Shown piece by piece: positions 30,751 to 38,713 of a stretch of 64,000 nt of DNA. The translations under genes and the position numbers were made by a program. The stretch is taken from positions 62,001-126,000 of IMG/VR virus record IMGVR_UViG_3300044729_003129; one strand, given 5' to 3'. The stretch comes from a virus. Position 1 is the first letter of the stretch; each line of letters starts with the position of its first letter. The notes beneath the pieces are model-generated. The model had not been told where the DNA came from, did not search any database, and was given only the letters and a program-made list of their open reading frames with translations.

Positions 30751-30758
30751 TATTTATA
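30751..30758 (-). promoter_or_regulatory. Late promoter TATAAATA of the HNH gene
   Basis: Exact TATAAATA; its TAA is also the stop codon of the UvsW N-terminal fragment. Distance to ATG 30727 is 23 bases. Confidence 0.8.
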
Positions 30759-31506
30759 CTATGTCATCTTTTAAAGTTAAATCACCAGCTTTAATTTTAC
30801 CTCTATTACTAGTATTTACTATATCATTTGGAAAATACGACTGTATTGATCCATCTTCCATAGTCAATTTAATTTTATTTTTTTGGGGATTTTTATCATA
30901 TCCGCTCATTATCATAGATACACTATCTTCAACATTAAATGTATCATCAGATTTAGAATACTCTTCAAAATCTTTTGTCATTTGGTGAACGAGTGATGTT
31001 GTAGGCACTACAATCAATATCTTTTGATCATAATGTTCTAAAAACCAACGAACACATAAGTAGATAATTAAACTTTTTCCAGAACCCGTAGGAGATATTA
31101 CGAGACTGCGTCCTTCAGTGCATGCATGCACGTATGCTTCAAGTTGATAGTCTCGTGGTGTTATCTGCGTTCCACCACTCGTTATATGTAAACTATTTGC
31201 ATAATCTAACAGCGATTGTGATGTTGGTACATCTCGTTCAGTTATGCTAGGATGCAATTCATAACTATAGCCATGAGAGTCAGCAAACTTTAACACTTCA
31301 AACAACAGACCATATGGTAGTGTTGATGTTTTAGTATTATATAATCTAATGCGTCCATCCCATAATTTATTTCTATACGATGGAACAAACTTATATCCTT
31401 CAGCAAAAAAAGTAAAATGTTCTGAAAGCTCCATAAGAATTCCAGAATCATTAGAGACTATTCTCAATGAAGTTTCGTCAATCTTATGTATCTTTAGATG
31501 AGACAT
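30754..31506 (-). CDS. uvsW: UvsW helicase, N-terminal fragment
   Basis: A 250-residue piece of UvsW. LRIVSNDSGILMELSEHFTF, FVPSYRNKLWDGRIRLYN and ITPRDYQLEAYVHACTEGRS match T4 UvsW; Walker A is SPTGSGKSLI and motif Ia ILIVVPTTSLVHQM. Similarity stops near NPQKN. The last 40 residues (KIKLTMEDGSIQSYF ... GKIKAGDLTLKDDIV) have no T4 counterpart and look like part of a Hint-type fold. Motif II onward is in the other fragment (28999-29910). Start 31506 fits the T4 N-terminus; the frame is open to 31530. It overlaps the GIY-YIG gene by 23 bases. Confidence 0.9.
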   Translation of the reverse strand: MSHLKIHKIDETSLRIVSNDSGILMELSEHFTFFAEGYKFVPSYRNKLWDGRIRLYNTKTSTLPYGLLFEVLKFADSHGYSYELHPSITERDVPTSQSLLDYANSLHITSGGTQITPRDYQLEAYVHACTEGRSLVISPTGSGKSLIIYLCVRWFLEHYDQKILIVVPTTSLVHQMTKDFEEYSKSDDTFNVEDSVSMIMSGYDKNPQKNKIKLTMEDGSIQSYFPNDIVNTSNRGKIKAGDLTLKDDIV

Positions 31507-32317
31507 TATCTTTATATTTGCAGTTATCAAAATGCCATCGTTTCATAGTATTTATTCCTCCATTTTTATTACAATGTGGACATATGATAATATTAGATTT
31601 TTTTCCAGTTAATGCTTTACTTATTTTTTCTCTAGTTTCTGGAGAATTAGTTAATCCTATTCTAGTTCCAATTTTACCAATATTAGCTAATCTAAGTTTT
31701 TCTTTAGTTTCTTCAGAGTGAACTTTTAATTTGAGTTTTAATGACCTTTCATTCCATATATGAGCTTTAATACTTTCAATATCTGAAAAATTACTAATAT
31801 CATTATTTCTTATAAATGTTATAACTGAAAAACTAATATTTAATTGTTTCATTGCGGATGTTATTGAATCATACGTTTCTCCAAGTATAGTTATTTGTTT
31901 TGATTTTTTAGATTTTCTACCAGACATTTTTATAGAATGCGCAAAGGCAGATGCTTTTTGTTTAGGTGATCGCAAATCTCCCTTTAAAGTTACTAGTGTA
32001 TTAGACATAATTTCACTAGTAATAATTGGGGGTGCAGGTCTATCTGTTTTATTTAAAAAATCTAAACGATTAACTGCATTTAATCTTTTTAATACTTTAG
32101 ATTCCCATTTACATGCTGCATCTTTATTTTTAAATGTTTTACGTATTTGAATAATATCAGGATTGCCATAGATATCAATATATGATTTTACGACTGATGA
32201 TGAAGTAAAATATGTGACAAATAAATCAGATGGATGACAATTGAAGGAATATCTAACTCCATAATAATATTTGTTTAAATTTTTCCAACCAATTAAATAC
32301 GTATATGGTATATTCAT
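31484..32317 (-). CDS. GIY-YIG homing endonuclease
   Basis: A 277-residue protein. TYLIGWKNLNKYYYGVRYS is the GIY-YIG-type start (strand, turn, YYYGVRY), and CHPSDLFVTYFTSSSVVKSY continues the catalytic module. The C-terminal half has NUMOD3-like repeats (EKLRLANIGKIGTRIG, TREKISKALTGKK) and a Cys-His ending (CPHCNKNG...HFDNC) that may bind zinc. Its 3' end overlaps the start of uvsW. It has its own late promoter 5 bases before the ATG. Probably a mobile gene inserted between uvsY and uvsW. Confidence 0.85.
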   Translation of the reverse strand: MNIPYTYLIGWKNLNKYYYGVRYSFNCHPSDLFVTYFTSSSVVKSYIDIYGNPDIIQIRKTFKNKDAACKWESKVLKRLNAVNRLDFLNKTDRPAPPIITSEIMSNTLVTLKGDLRSPKQKASAFAHSIKMSGRKSKKSKQITILGETYDSITSAMKQLNISFSVITFIRNNDISNFSDIESIKAHIWNERSLKLKLKVHSEETKEKLRLANIGKIGTRIGLTNSPETREKISKALTGKKSNIIICPHCNKNGGINTMKRWHFDNCKYKDNVSSKDT

Positions 32318-32322
32318 ATTAG

Positions 32323-32330
32323 TATTTATA
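32323..32330 (-). promoter_or_regulatory. Late promoter TATAAATA of the GIY-YIG gene
   Basis: Exact TATAAATA, 5 bases before ATG 32317, so +1 falls on the start codon. Confidence 0.8.
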
Positions 32331-32361
32331 ATAATACATTTTTAATGTACTGGTATCGCCA

Positions 32362-32811
32362 TTAAGCTCCTGATACAAATCGTCTATGATCTATAATATT
32401 TTTAATTGTGGTATGTCTCCACTTTATATTGTCCATAATATCTTTAAGAGCTTCAACAATTGTAGATTGATATTCTATTTGTCCTTGAAGTTTCATAATA
32501 TCAGAGTCAGTAGAGTAAAACAATTCCATGTCACTTTTAAGCGGTTTCGTCATACCAGAAAATGGATCATACTGCCATCCTTTGGCATCCATTTCGTTTT
32601 TAGTCATCTTACCATTATAGTAGAGCCATTTGTCTTTGCGCAAATGAGCCATAGAGAGTTCTTTCTTTTTGAGATTTAACTTTGCGATGCTATAGAGTTC
32701 TAGATATTTTGAATGTAGACTAGCACTTTTGACGCTCGTTTCATCTAAATTAATCTCATCAATAACGCTGTCAGTTTCCCATAATTTAAGTATATCTTCA
32801 AGTTGCATCAT
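32362..32811 (-). CDS. uvsY: Recombination mediator UvsY
   Basis: A 149-residue protein (T4 137). MQLEDILKLWETDSVID matches the T4 start MRLEDLQEELKKDVFID; LHSKYLELYSIAKLNLKKKE, HLRKDKWLYYNGKMT and the C-terminal HTTIKNIIDHRRFVSG follow T4 UvsY. It loads UvsX recombinase onto gp32-covered single-stranded DNA. T4-like order uvsY-uvsW is kept apart from the mobile genes. Confidence 0.93.
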   Translation of the reverse strand: MMQLEDILKLWETDSVIDEINLDETSVKSASLHSKYLELYSIAKLNLKKKELSMAHLRKDKWLYYNGKMTKNEMDAKGWQYDPFSGMTKPLKSDMELFYSTDSDIMKLQGQIEYQSTIVEALKDIMDNIKWRHTTIKNIIDHRRFVSGA

Positions 32812-32827
32812 AATATATTATATATCA

Positions 32828-33280
32828 TTATAAAAATTCAAAATAATCATAACGAAAAGTAACATCTACATAGGCATATTCTGATTCGGTTTGTTGTACA
32901 TTAAACTCTAGCCCTCCTATATTTGTAGGAAATGCATTTGCAAAACGTACACTGCGAGATATATTGTTATGATTTGTTAAAAAGTGTAACGTCATGTCAT
33001 GGTTAATTAGTGTGTTGGATGATGTATTAGCATAGATCCAATTAAAAATCTCTCGATATGATTCTAAACTTTCATCTATTGCAATGCGCACGGTTAATGG
33101 ATCATATGCTAATTTATCGCCTGGAACAAACCCTTGTAAGTTTCGAAATCCAGTTGTAACCTCTGGCAATGACACAGCAGGAAAACTTGCACTTACAGCA
33201 AAATATTGAGTGTGCTTAAAGTCTTCAGCATGTATGTATAGTTTGAACCCAGTTAATGCTAATAAATTTGAATCTATCAT
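32828..33280 (-). CDS. Tail tube-like (gp19-family) paralogue
   Basis: A 150-residue protein. Its C-terminal segment FANAFPTNIGGLEFNV parallels FVGAFPTNIGAIELNY in the tail tube protein at 38714-39253, and both end in VDVTFRYDYF / FTVELNYQYW strands. It is thus a gp19-family fold protein. Cyanophages have a tail gene (gp3-like position) between gp23 and uvsY, so it may be a tail terminator or tube-initiator of this fold. Variant late box CATAAATA lies 5 bases upstream of its start. Confidence 0.75.
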   Translation of the reverse strand: MIDSNLLALTGFKLYIHAEDFKHTQYFAVSASFPAVSLPEVTTGFRNLQGFVPGDKLAYDPLTVRIAIDESLESYREIFNWIYANTSSNTLINHDMTLHFLTNHNNISRSVRFANAFPTNIGGLEFNVQQTESEYAYVDVTFRYDYFEFL

Positions 33281-33285
33281 ACTAT

Positions 33286-33293
33286 TATTTATG
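33286..33293 (-). promoter_or_regulatory. Late promoter variant CATAAATA
   Basis: Minus strand CATAAATA, 5 bases before ATG 33280, directly after the capsid terminator. Confidence 0.6.
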
Positions 33294-33294
33294 C

Positions 33295-33325
33295 AAAAAA
33301 GAGGCTACCCGAAAGGGTAGCCTCT
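33295..33325 (-). terminator. Strong rho-independent terminator after gp23
   Basis: AGAGGCTACCC (33300-33310), tetraloop and GGGTAGCCTCT (33315-33325): a perfect 11-pair stem with a UUUC loop on the minus-strand RNA, followed by six T. It isolates the highly expressed capsid gene from downstream genes. Confidence 0.95.
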
Positions 33326-33355
33326 AATTTTAAGGTTATTACCTATTGCAACAAA

Positions 33356-34657
33356 TTATGCTGCGTTAGTGTAAGTAGAACCACCAATACCAGTTACTGT
33401 GAACTTACGGAAGTATGGGTTAGCTGCGTTAGCACCTGTACCGCCGTTAGCTGTTGGGTTACCAGCAAATGGGTTAGCAACGAGACCATAACGTGTCTTG
33501 AAGCCAATCTTTGGTTGGAATGTGTCTGGATCAACTGCACGAACCATTGTGAGTGGAACGTATGGGCAATAGAACATACCAGCGTCGTATGCGTTTGTAC
33601 CGCGATAACCAACAGTTACATAATCTTCGGATGCGAATGGGTCGATGAACACCTTGAGACGGCCATTTACCATACCAGCAAATACATTGCCAGTGTCGTC
33701 AACATTGAGGTTGGTTGCAAGAGCTGGAGCATAGTCAAGCACACCAGCTGCAGCAAGAGCACTTGCAACATTGCTGCTGCAAAGTACAAAGTTTGCCTTA
33801 CCACGACGTGTTGCCTTAGCAACTGCGTTAGCTTCAACTTCAATTTGGAAGAGAAGTGACTTGAACTTTTCAACAGCCCAACGACCGTCAGCATCTTGGT
33901 CAAGATCGAAAGTACCATTGATGCCAGCAACTTGTGCTTTTGTATTAACAGTGTCGATAACTTCACGGTTGATTTCTGCAAGAATCTCAGTGCTGAGGAT
34001 GTTTGCAAGTTCTGCTTCTGCATCGAGGCCATGAACAGCCTTAAGGTCTTGAGCAAGTTCCATTGAATATTCAGCCTTAAGAGCGCGTGTCTTAGCAGTA
34101 ACGGTTGTCTTGTCAACAGTGAATCCCATTTGACCAAAGCCAGTGCCAGTTGCACCAGTAGTACGACCAATTTGAACTGTGCCTACGGATGGATCTGGAT
34201 CAACATAGTTACCATCTACACCATTGCCAGTGAGAGCTTCACCTTGTGCAGTAGTAACTGGTTGACCACTGAATGCGGTGTCTGGCTTGTTGAAGAGAGC
34301 TTCAGCAGTATTTGCACCGGCTGCATTTTGATATTGACTGCGCATAGCGAAGATCAAGCCAGTTGGCATGGTCATTGGCTGAACACCAGCAATATCATAA
34401 GCAACGATGTTTGGCATCGCACGACGAACAAGGCTGATAAGAACTGGATCCCAGGTCTTAACTGCGCCGGTGCCGTCACCGATTGAGTTGCCTTCAGCAA
34501 GATATGCAGATTGTGCATTTTCTTCTCTGAGTGCTTTTTCTTGGTTTTCGAGAAGAACTGCAGTAATTGACTTACGATAGTTGTCCTTGAACTTAGGGGC
34601 GTCTTGAGCCTCAAGAATTGGGGCCCACTTTTTTTCTAGTGTTTCTGAATTAAACAT
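33356..34657 (-). CDS. 23: Major capsid protein (T4 gp23)
   Basis: A 433-residue capsid protein (T4 521). The N-terminal scaffold-like helix (KKWAPILEAQDAPKFKDNYR), LISLVRRAMPNIVAYDIAGVQP, GLIFAMRSQYQNA, and RALKAEYSMELAQDLKAVHGLDAE are conserved gp23 segments; the C-terminus ends KIGFKTRYGLVANPFA. In T4 the N-terminal part is removed by gp21. Strong late expression is expected; a terminator follows and an unusual CAA-repeat leader precedes it. Confidence 0.97.
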   Translation of the reverse strand: MFNSETLEKKWAPILEAQDAPKFKDNYRKSITAVLLENQEKALREENAQSAYLAEGNSIGDGTGAVKTWDPVLISLVRRAMPNIVAYDIAGVQPMTMPTGLIFAMRSQYQNAAGANTAEALFNKPDTAFSGQPVTTAQGEALTGNGVDGNYVDPDPSVGTVQIGRTTGATGTGFGQMGFTVDKTTVTAKTRALKAEYSMELAQDLKAVHGLDAEAELANILSTEILAEINREVIDTVNTKAQVAGINGTFDLDQDADGRWAVEKFKSLLFQIEVEANAVAKATRRGKANFVLCSSNVASALAAAGVLDYAPALATNLNVDDTGNVFAGMVNGRLKVFIDPFASEDYVTVGYRGTNAYDAGMFYCPYVPLTMVRAVDPDTFQPKIGFKTRYGLVANPFAGNPTANGGTGANAANPYFRKFTVTGIGGSTYTNAA

Positions 34658-34713
34658 AATAGTATTTTTTCTTTATTGTTTGTTGTTGTTGTTGTTTGGG
34701 GTTGGAACCTTTA
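34658..34713 (-). promoter_or_regulatory. CAA-repeat 5' leader of gene 23
   Basis: Between gp22 and gp23 the minus strand carries five uninterrupted CAA units (34694-34680) inside a G-poor, unstructured A/C-rich stretch. No TATAAATA and no Shine-Dalgarno are seen in these 56 bases. Confidence 0.6.
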
Positions 34714-36249
34714 TCAACGTACTGGAATAGTGGCTTCATTTGCCTTGTTCAGACGTGATAATGCGGTCAAGTATTTTTGCATTGCAGGCGAAACTGTTTC
34801 TTCTGCAATTGTTTCATTTTCTATAACTGTTTCGGTTGTTATATAGGAAGATTCATTGGCATTTTCTTCAACCAATGTTTCTGTTTCTTCGACTGCAGCG
34901 CCATTAAGGTAAAATTCCTTGATGGTAGCTACCTTCTTGCGAAATGATGTTTCTGATGTGCATTCGATATCTTCAAGTAATGACTTGAGTTTTTCAACTT
35001 GGGTGTCAGCAAGATCTGTTGTAGACTCAGAGATTACCTTTTCACGAGTAAGGCTATTAACCTTTTCGTTGAGGGCAAGCACTGTGTTTTCCAATTCTGA
35101 AGACTCAGTTTGAAGTTGAGCGATTGAAGTTTCCATCTCAGCGACCAAATCCTGCTTGGACTCAGGCACTTCAATATAGTTTTCAACAAATACTGTCTTG
35201 AGTGATTGAATGAAGTTTTCAGCAATTTGTGTACGGAGTCCGCCTTCGATTGCAACCTTGTTATCTTCTACCCAGCTTTCAACTGCATAGGTAAGATAGT
35301 TGTCAATCTTTTCAACGAGTTCTTCTTTGATTGTTTCTACTTCTTCAATAAGAGCGACTGCATAGCTTTCTTTAAGAGTTTCTTCAGTTTCTTTGAGTTT
35401 GCTCTTAACAGCAGCTTCAAAAATTGTAGTAGCTTTTTCTTTAAACTCTTCAGTCAATCCTGTTTCACTTTCAACGAGACGAGTAATGTCAGATGTATCA
35501 ATTGAGATTGTGTTTTCTTCGATAACTTCTTCAGTTTCTTCTTTCATGTCCTTTTTCTTGATTTCTGGATGATATTTTTCAGCTTCAGCTGCATTGTCGT
35601 AATGTGCAATAACTGCACTACGAACTTTGTTAAACGGACCAGATAAAGTAATTGCGCCTGCAGGATTTGCAGCTTTAACACCTTCTTTTGCTCTGGCTTT
35701 AACATAGTCTGCAAAATCATCAGGATCGACATCATCTAATGGATCAACTTTAATTCGAACGGTTAAGTTCTTTTGAGTTTCTTCTGCTTCTTTCATCTCA
35801 ACTTCTTTTTCGTCTTCCATTTCTTCTTCGCCAAGCCCACTGGTGATCATACCAATTGCTGAACCATAATCGCCGTCAGCCTTTTTAAGGATGCCTTCGA
35901 TTGCGGCCATTGCCTTGGCTTCATCATAGTTGTCTCCGTGAGCAGCCTTAAGAATACCCTTAGCGTATGCAGTAAACTCTTCATCAGAGCTTACTTCAGC
36001 TTCTTCAGATACCTTTTTAGCTTCAGTCATTTCTTCTTCGTCATCTTCACACTCTTCTTCATCCTCTTTTTCGTCTTCATCAGACTCTTCTTCATCTTCC
36101 ATGTCTTCTCCCTCTTTCTTACACTTGCCTTCTGCAATCTCAGTTTGTTCCTGATCAAGCTCTAAGGTTTCGTCAAGAGAAAGTAATGTTTCTTCGTTGA
36201 TGTCTTCAATGACGACATCTTCTGTGTTTTCAATTTGTGTATTTTCCAT
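34714..36249 (-). CDS. 22: Prohead core scaffold protein (T4 gp22)
   Basis: A 511-residue scaffold, nearly twice T4 gp22 (269). Residues 40-85 are extremely acidic (EDEEESDEDEKEDEEE). The middle has an added domain (VRIKVDPLDDVDPDDFADYV, FNKVRSAVIAHYDN), and residues 250-420 are long helices and coiled coil typical of gp22 (ESGLTEEFKEKATTIFEAAV, LQTESSELENTVLALNEKV). It fills the prohead and is digested by gp21. Position between 21 and 23 fixes the identity. Confidence 0.9.
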   Translation of the reverse strand: MENTQIENTEDVVIEDINEETLLSLDETLELDQEQTEIAEGKCKKEGEDMEDEEESDEDEKEDEEECEDDEEEMTEAKKVSEEAEVSSDEEFTAYAKGILKAAHGDNYDEAKAMAAIEGILKKADGDYGSAIGMITSGLGEEEMEDEKEVEMKEAEETQKNLTVRIKVDPLDDVDPDDFADYVKARAKEGVKAANPAGAITLSGPFNKVRSAVIAHYDNAAEAEKYHPEIKKKDMKEETEEVIEENTISIDTSDITRLVESETGLTEEFKEKATTIFEAAVKSKLKETEETLKESYAVALIEEVETIKEELVEKIDNYLTYAVESWVEDNKVAIEGGLRTQIAENFIQSLKTVFVENYIEVPESKQDLVAEMETSIAQLQTESSELENTVLALNEKVNSLTREKVISESTTDLADTQVEKLKSLLEDIECTSETSFRKKVATIKEFYLNGAAVEETETLVEENANESSYITTETVIENETIAEETVSPAMQKYLTALSRLNKANEATIPVR

Positions 36250-36269
36250 ATATTACTTTTTTCTATTGT

Positions 36270-36914
36270 TTAGAGTTTGGAGAGGAAATCAGTCCAGATT
36301 TTTGTTTGTGCTTCGGCAAGATTTGCAGAAGAGGCCTTTTTGATTTCTGTCTCATACTTTTCAAGCTGTTGCGCCTTTAACAAGCCATTGTCCCAGATCC
36401 ATTCTACAGATTCCATTATTCCATTTACAAAAGCAGATGGAGCACTTGGGTCTTGAACAATATCAACTGTTGACAACACAAAGTCGTCATTGACAAATGT
36501 TTGGCCGTTTTTACTCGCAACGGTTCCCATACCACGACTAGAGACGCCTAGTTGACAACCACCTTCTAAAAGTCCTTTCACAATTTTACCCATCGGTGTG
36601 TCAAGTATAAGCGCCTTTCCAACAACATCATTGCCGTTCCATTGCAGTTCGGTAATGCGATGTGAAACTTTATCAAGGTTAATAGTAGGACCTTCTGGGT
36701 GATTAAGTTCACCTACAGCTCGTCCTTTATTAACATATTCCGAGACGTATTTACGTACGGCTTTTTCTAAAACTGTTTTCGGATATATGCGGCGATTACG
36801 ATTCACCTGCTCAGCTTGCATAAAAATACCGTCAATGATGAATTTCTTTTCACCATTGTCAGCAGCTTCTGAGATATATCTTAAATCTTCTGAATGTTCA
36901 ATGATTAACTTCAT
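36270..36914 (-). CDS. 21: Prohead protease (T4 gp21)
   Basis: A 214-residue protease (T4 212). FIDGIFMQAEQVNRNRRIYP, GELNHPEGPTINLDKVSHRI and LGVSSRGMGTV are the conserved motifs; the His of NHPEG and the Ser of VSSRG are the predicted catalytic residues of this family. It cleaves capsid and core proteins during head maturation. A late promoter TATAAATA lies 16 bases before the start. Confidence 0.95.
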   Translation of the reverse strand: MKLIIEHSEDLRYISEAADNGEKKFIIDGIFMQAEQVNRNRRIYPKTVLEKAVRKYVSEYVNKGRAVGELNHPEGPTINLDKVSHRITELQWNGNDVVGKALILDTPMGKIVKGLLEGGCQLGVSSRGMGTVASKNGQTFVNDDFVLSTVDIVQDPSAPSAFVNGIMESVEWIWDNGLLKAQQLEKYETEIKKASSANLAEAQTKIWTDFLSKL

Positions 36915-36930
36915 TAGACTGTTGTGTATT

Positions 36931-36938
36931 TATTTATA
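36931..36938 (-). promoter_or_regulatory. Late promoter TATAAATA before gene 21
   Basis: Exact TATAAATA, 16 bases before ATG 36914. Confidence 0.75.
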
Positions 36939-36949
36939 AAAATTAACGT

Positions 36950-37120
36950 TTATACTTCACTTTGTGGCTGTGAAGCGTTATAGATATTTGCTGATAGTTC
37001 AACCTTTTTGATATCTAATACTGTACGAACTTTATCATGTATCATGCCAGAGAATAATGAATCTGAGGTCTCTTTTTGACCATTCATTAAGCTGTCAATA
37101 AATTCTTTTGTTTTTTCCAT
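36950..37120 (-). CDS. Small prohead core protein candidate (gp67/68 position)
   Basis: A 56-residue frame between portal and protease genes, exactly where T4 has the small prohead core genes 67 and 68. MEKTKEFIDSLMNGQKETSD and VRTVLDIKKVELSANIYNA form two helices; the KV..VLD.KKVE..ANIY pattern resembles the C-terminal motif of phage core proteins. It has its own late promoter 8 bases upstream. Assignment rests on position and this motif. Confidence 0.7.
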   Translation of the reverse strand: MEKTKEFIDSLMNGQKETSDSLFSGMIHDKVRTVLDIKKVELSANIYNASQPQSEV

Positions 37121-37128
37121 ACTTTAAC

Positions 37129-37136
37129 TATTTATA
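37129..37136 (-). promoter_or_regulatory. Late promoter TATAAATA
   Basis: Exact TATAAATA, 8 bases before ATG 37120. Confidence 0.75.
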
Positions 37137-37141
37137 TATTT

Positions 37142-38686
37142 TCACATTTCAACTTCGCCAAACTGATCGTCTGACGCTTCACCTTCAGGCGGCGTTTCAG
37201 CATCTGTTGGCTCTTCTTCAGGTTTTTCTTCAGAGATCTCGGTGTTCATGCGCTCAATATCAGCTTCAGACTGGTTAAGTACATTGCTGCGCACCCACTT
37301 GTCACTATAGTATTTGCCAATATGAGAGCTTATGGTATCAAGCATGTTTATACGTTCCCGCATAATCTCAAAGTCTTTTAATTCCGAAAAATAGTTGTCT
37401 TCAATATAGTCAACCGAAATGCCTTCGCGTATGGTTTCCCAGTCGTCTGCTGTACACACTCCTTTTAATAACAACTGCACTCGCAGTGCTTCAATAAAGA
37501 GCATTGAAAACTTTTTACGTAACCGGTTGATGAACTTTTGAAACTTGACCTCTTCACGTGATATCTCGCTTGCGCGACCAATATTAAATCCAGTTTCACT
37601 TTCAAGTCGATTAACTGGCACATTTAATGAACGATATAGTTTCTTTTGAAAGAAAATTACGTCTTCAATCTGGCTGAGATTGTCTCCGCCCGGGAGTGTA
37701 GTAATTTCTGTACCACGACCACCTTCACGACGAGGCAACCAAAAATCTTCAAGCATACTCATACTCTTGCGATCATCACGAATCTCGCCAGTATTTGCAT
37801 CATAAACAAGTTTGTTACGATACTTTGCCATAATGCCTTGAACATACTCTTCAGCCTTACCCTTTGGCAAGTTACCAATATCGATATAGAAGATACGACG
37901 TTCTGGTGCACGAGATATACGATAGATTACGAGGGCATCTTCCATCATACGCAACTGGTTTACCAATTTTACACTCTTGTGTAAATAAGAAACTGCAAAC
38001 TTATTGCTTTCGTCAAGCAATCCAGACGGCGCATAAACTATGCTGTTTGGATCAATCTTAAAACCACTGTTGCTATTAAAGTCATCTGAATACAAGAAGT
38101 ATTCTGCCGTGACATCTGAAGTTTTTACTCCAGTATTCTTATCTATCTTATTTGTTATTTCTTTAACCTTTTTGATCTTTAGCGGATCAATTGCTCTCAA
38201 CTCCTTTATGCCTTCTTTTGGCTTTTTTGGGTCAATCATCATGTGGTAATATAACTTACCGTCAATATACCACTTTCTAAAAATATCCTGACCGTTATAA
38301 TTAAACGACAACAACTTTGTTATTGTGTCAAACTCTTCAAGTATTTTTTTCTTTATACTTTCTGGTTGCTCTAGTTTATCAAGTACTAGATTGATTGGAG
38401 CGCCGTCAGAGTCAGAAACAATAGATGCATTTATAATGTCAGATATTGCGGAGTCGCACTCTGGTTGAGTAGCTGCTGCACGACATTTTAAGATTAAATC
38501 TTTTTCGTTTGTCAGCGCAGTGCCATCAATGTCAAGTACCTGTCCATAATAACCGGCAGTAGCCGATGACGTTATAACAGAAGTACCATCGTTTTCAATT
38601 GGAGCTGAAAACGATGGTACTGTATTAAGTTCTGAGGTATCTTTTTTATTGATTACCTTTGATATTTCATAGCCAAATAGCTTCAT
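37142..38686 (-). CDS. 20: Portal protein (T4 gp20)
   Basis: A 514-residue portal protein (T4 524). KLLSFNYNGQDIFRKWYIDG, LVNQLRMMEDALVIYRISRA, PERRIFYIDIGNLPKGKAEE and FNIGRASEISREEVKFQKFI are classical gp20 sequences, used as a marker in marine phage surveys. Twelve copies form the DNA entry gate of the head. Late box TATAAATA is 6 bases before the start. Confidence 0.97.
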   Translation of the reverse strand: MKLFGYEISKVINKKDTSELNTVPSFSAPIENDGTSVITSSATAGYYGQVLDIDGTALTNEKDLILKCRAAATQPECDSAISDIINASIVSDSDGAPINLVLDKLEQPESIKKKILEEFDTITKLLSFNYNGQDIFRKWYIDGKLYYHMMIDPKKPKEGIKELRAIDPLKIKKVKEITNKIDKNTGVKTSDVTAEYFLYSDDFNSNSGFKIDPNSIVYAPSGLLDESNKFAVSYLHKSVKLVNQLRMMEDALVIYRISRAPERRIFYIDIGNLPKGKAEEYVQGIMAKYRNKLVYDANTGEIRDDRKSMSMLEDFWLPRREGGRGTEITTLPGGDNLSQIEDVIFFQKKLYRSLNVPVNRLESETGFNIGRASEISREEVKFQKFINRLRKKFSMLFIEALRVQLLLKGVCTADDWETIREGISVDYIEDNYFSELKDFEIMRERINMLDTISSHIGKYYSDKWVRSNVLNQSEADIERMNTEISEEKPEEEPTDAETPPEGEASDDQFGEVEM

Positions 38687-38692
38687 AATATA

Positions 38693-38700
38693 TATTTATA
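38693..38700 (-). promoter_or_regulatory. Late promoter TATAAATA before gene 20
   Basis: Exact TATAAATA, 6 bases before ATG 38686; predicted leader one base. Confidence 0.8.
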
Positions 38701-38713
38701 GTGCAAAAACTAA

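Noticed and set aside
29910-30754. Functional split intein in uvsW
   Set aside because: No block A Cys/Ser and no terminal HN-Ser/Thr/Cys junction are visible; I report only the resemblance of the tail.
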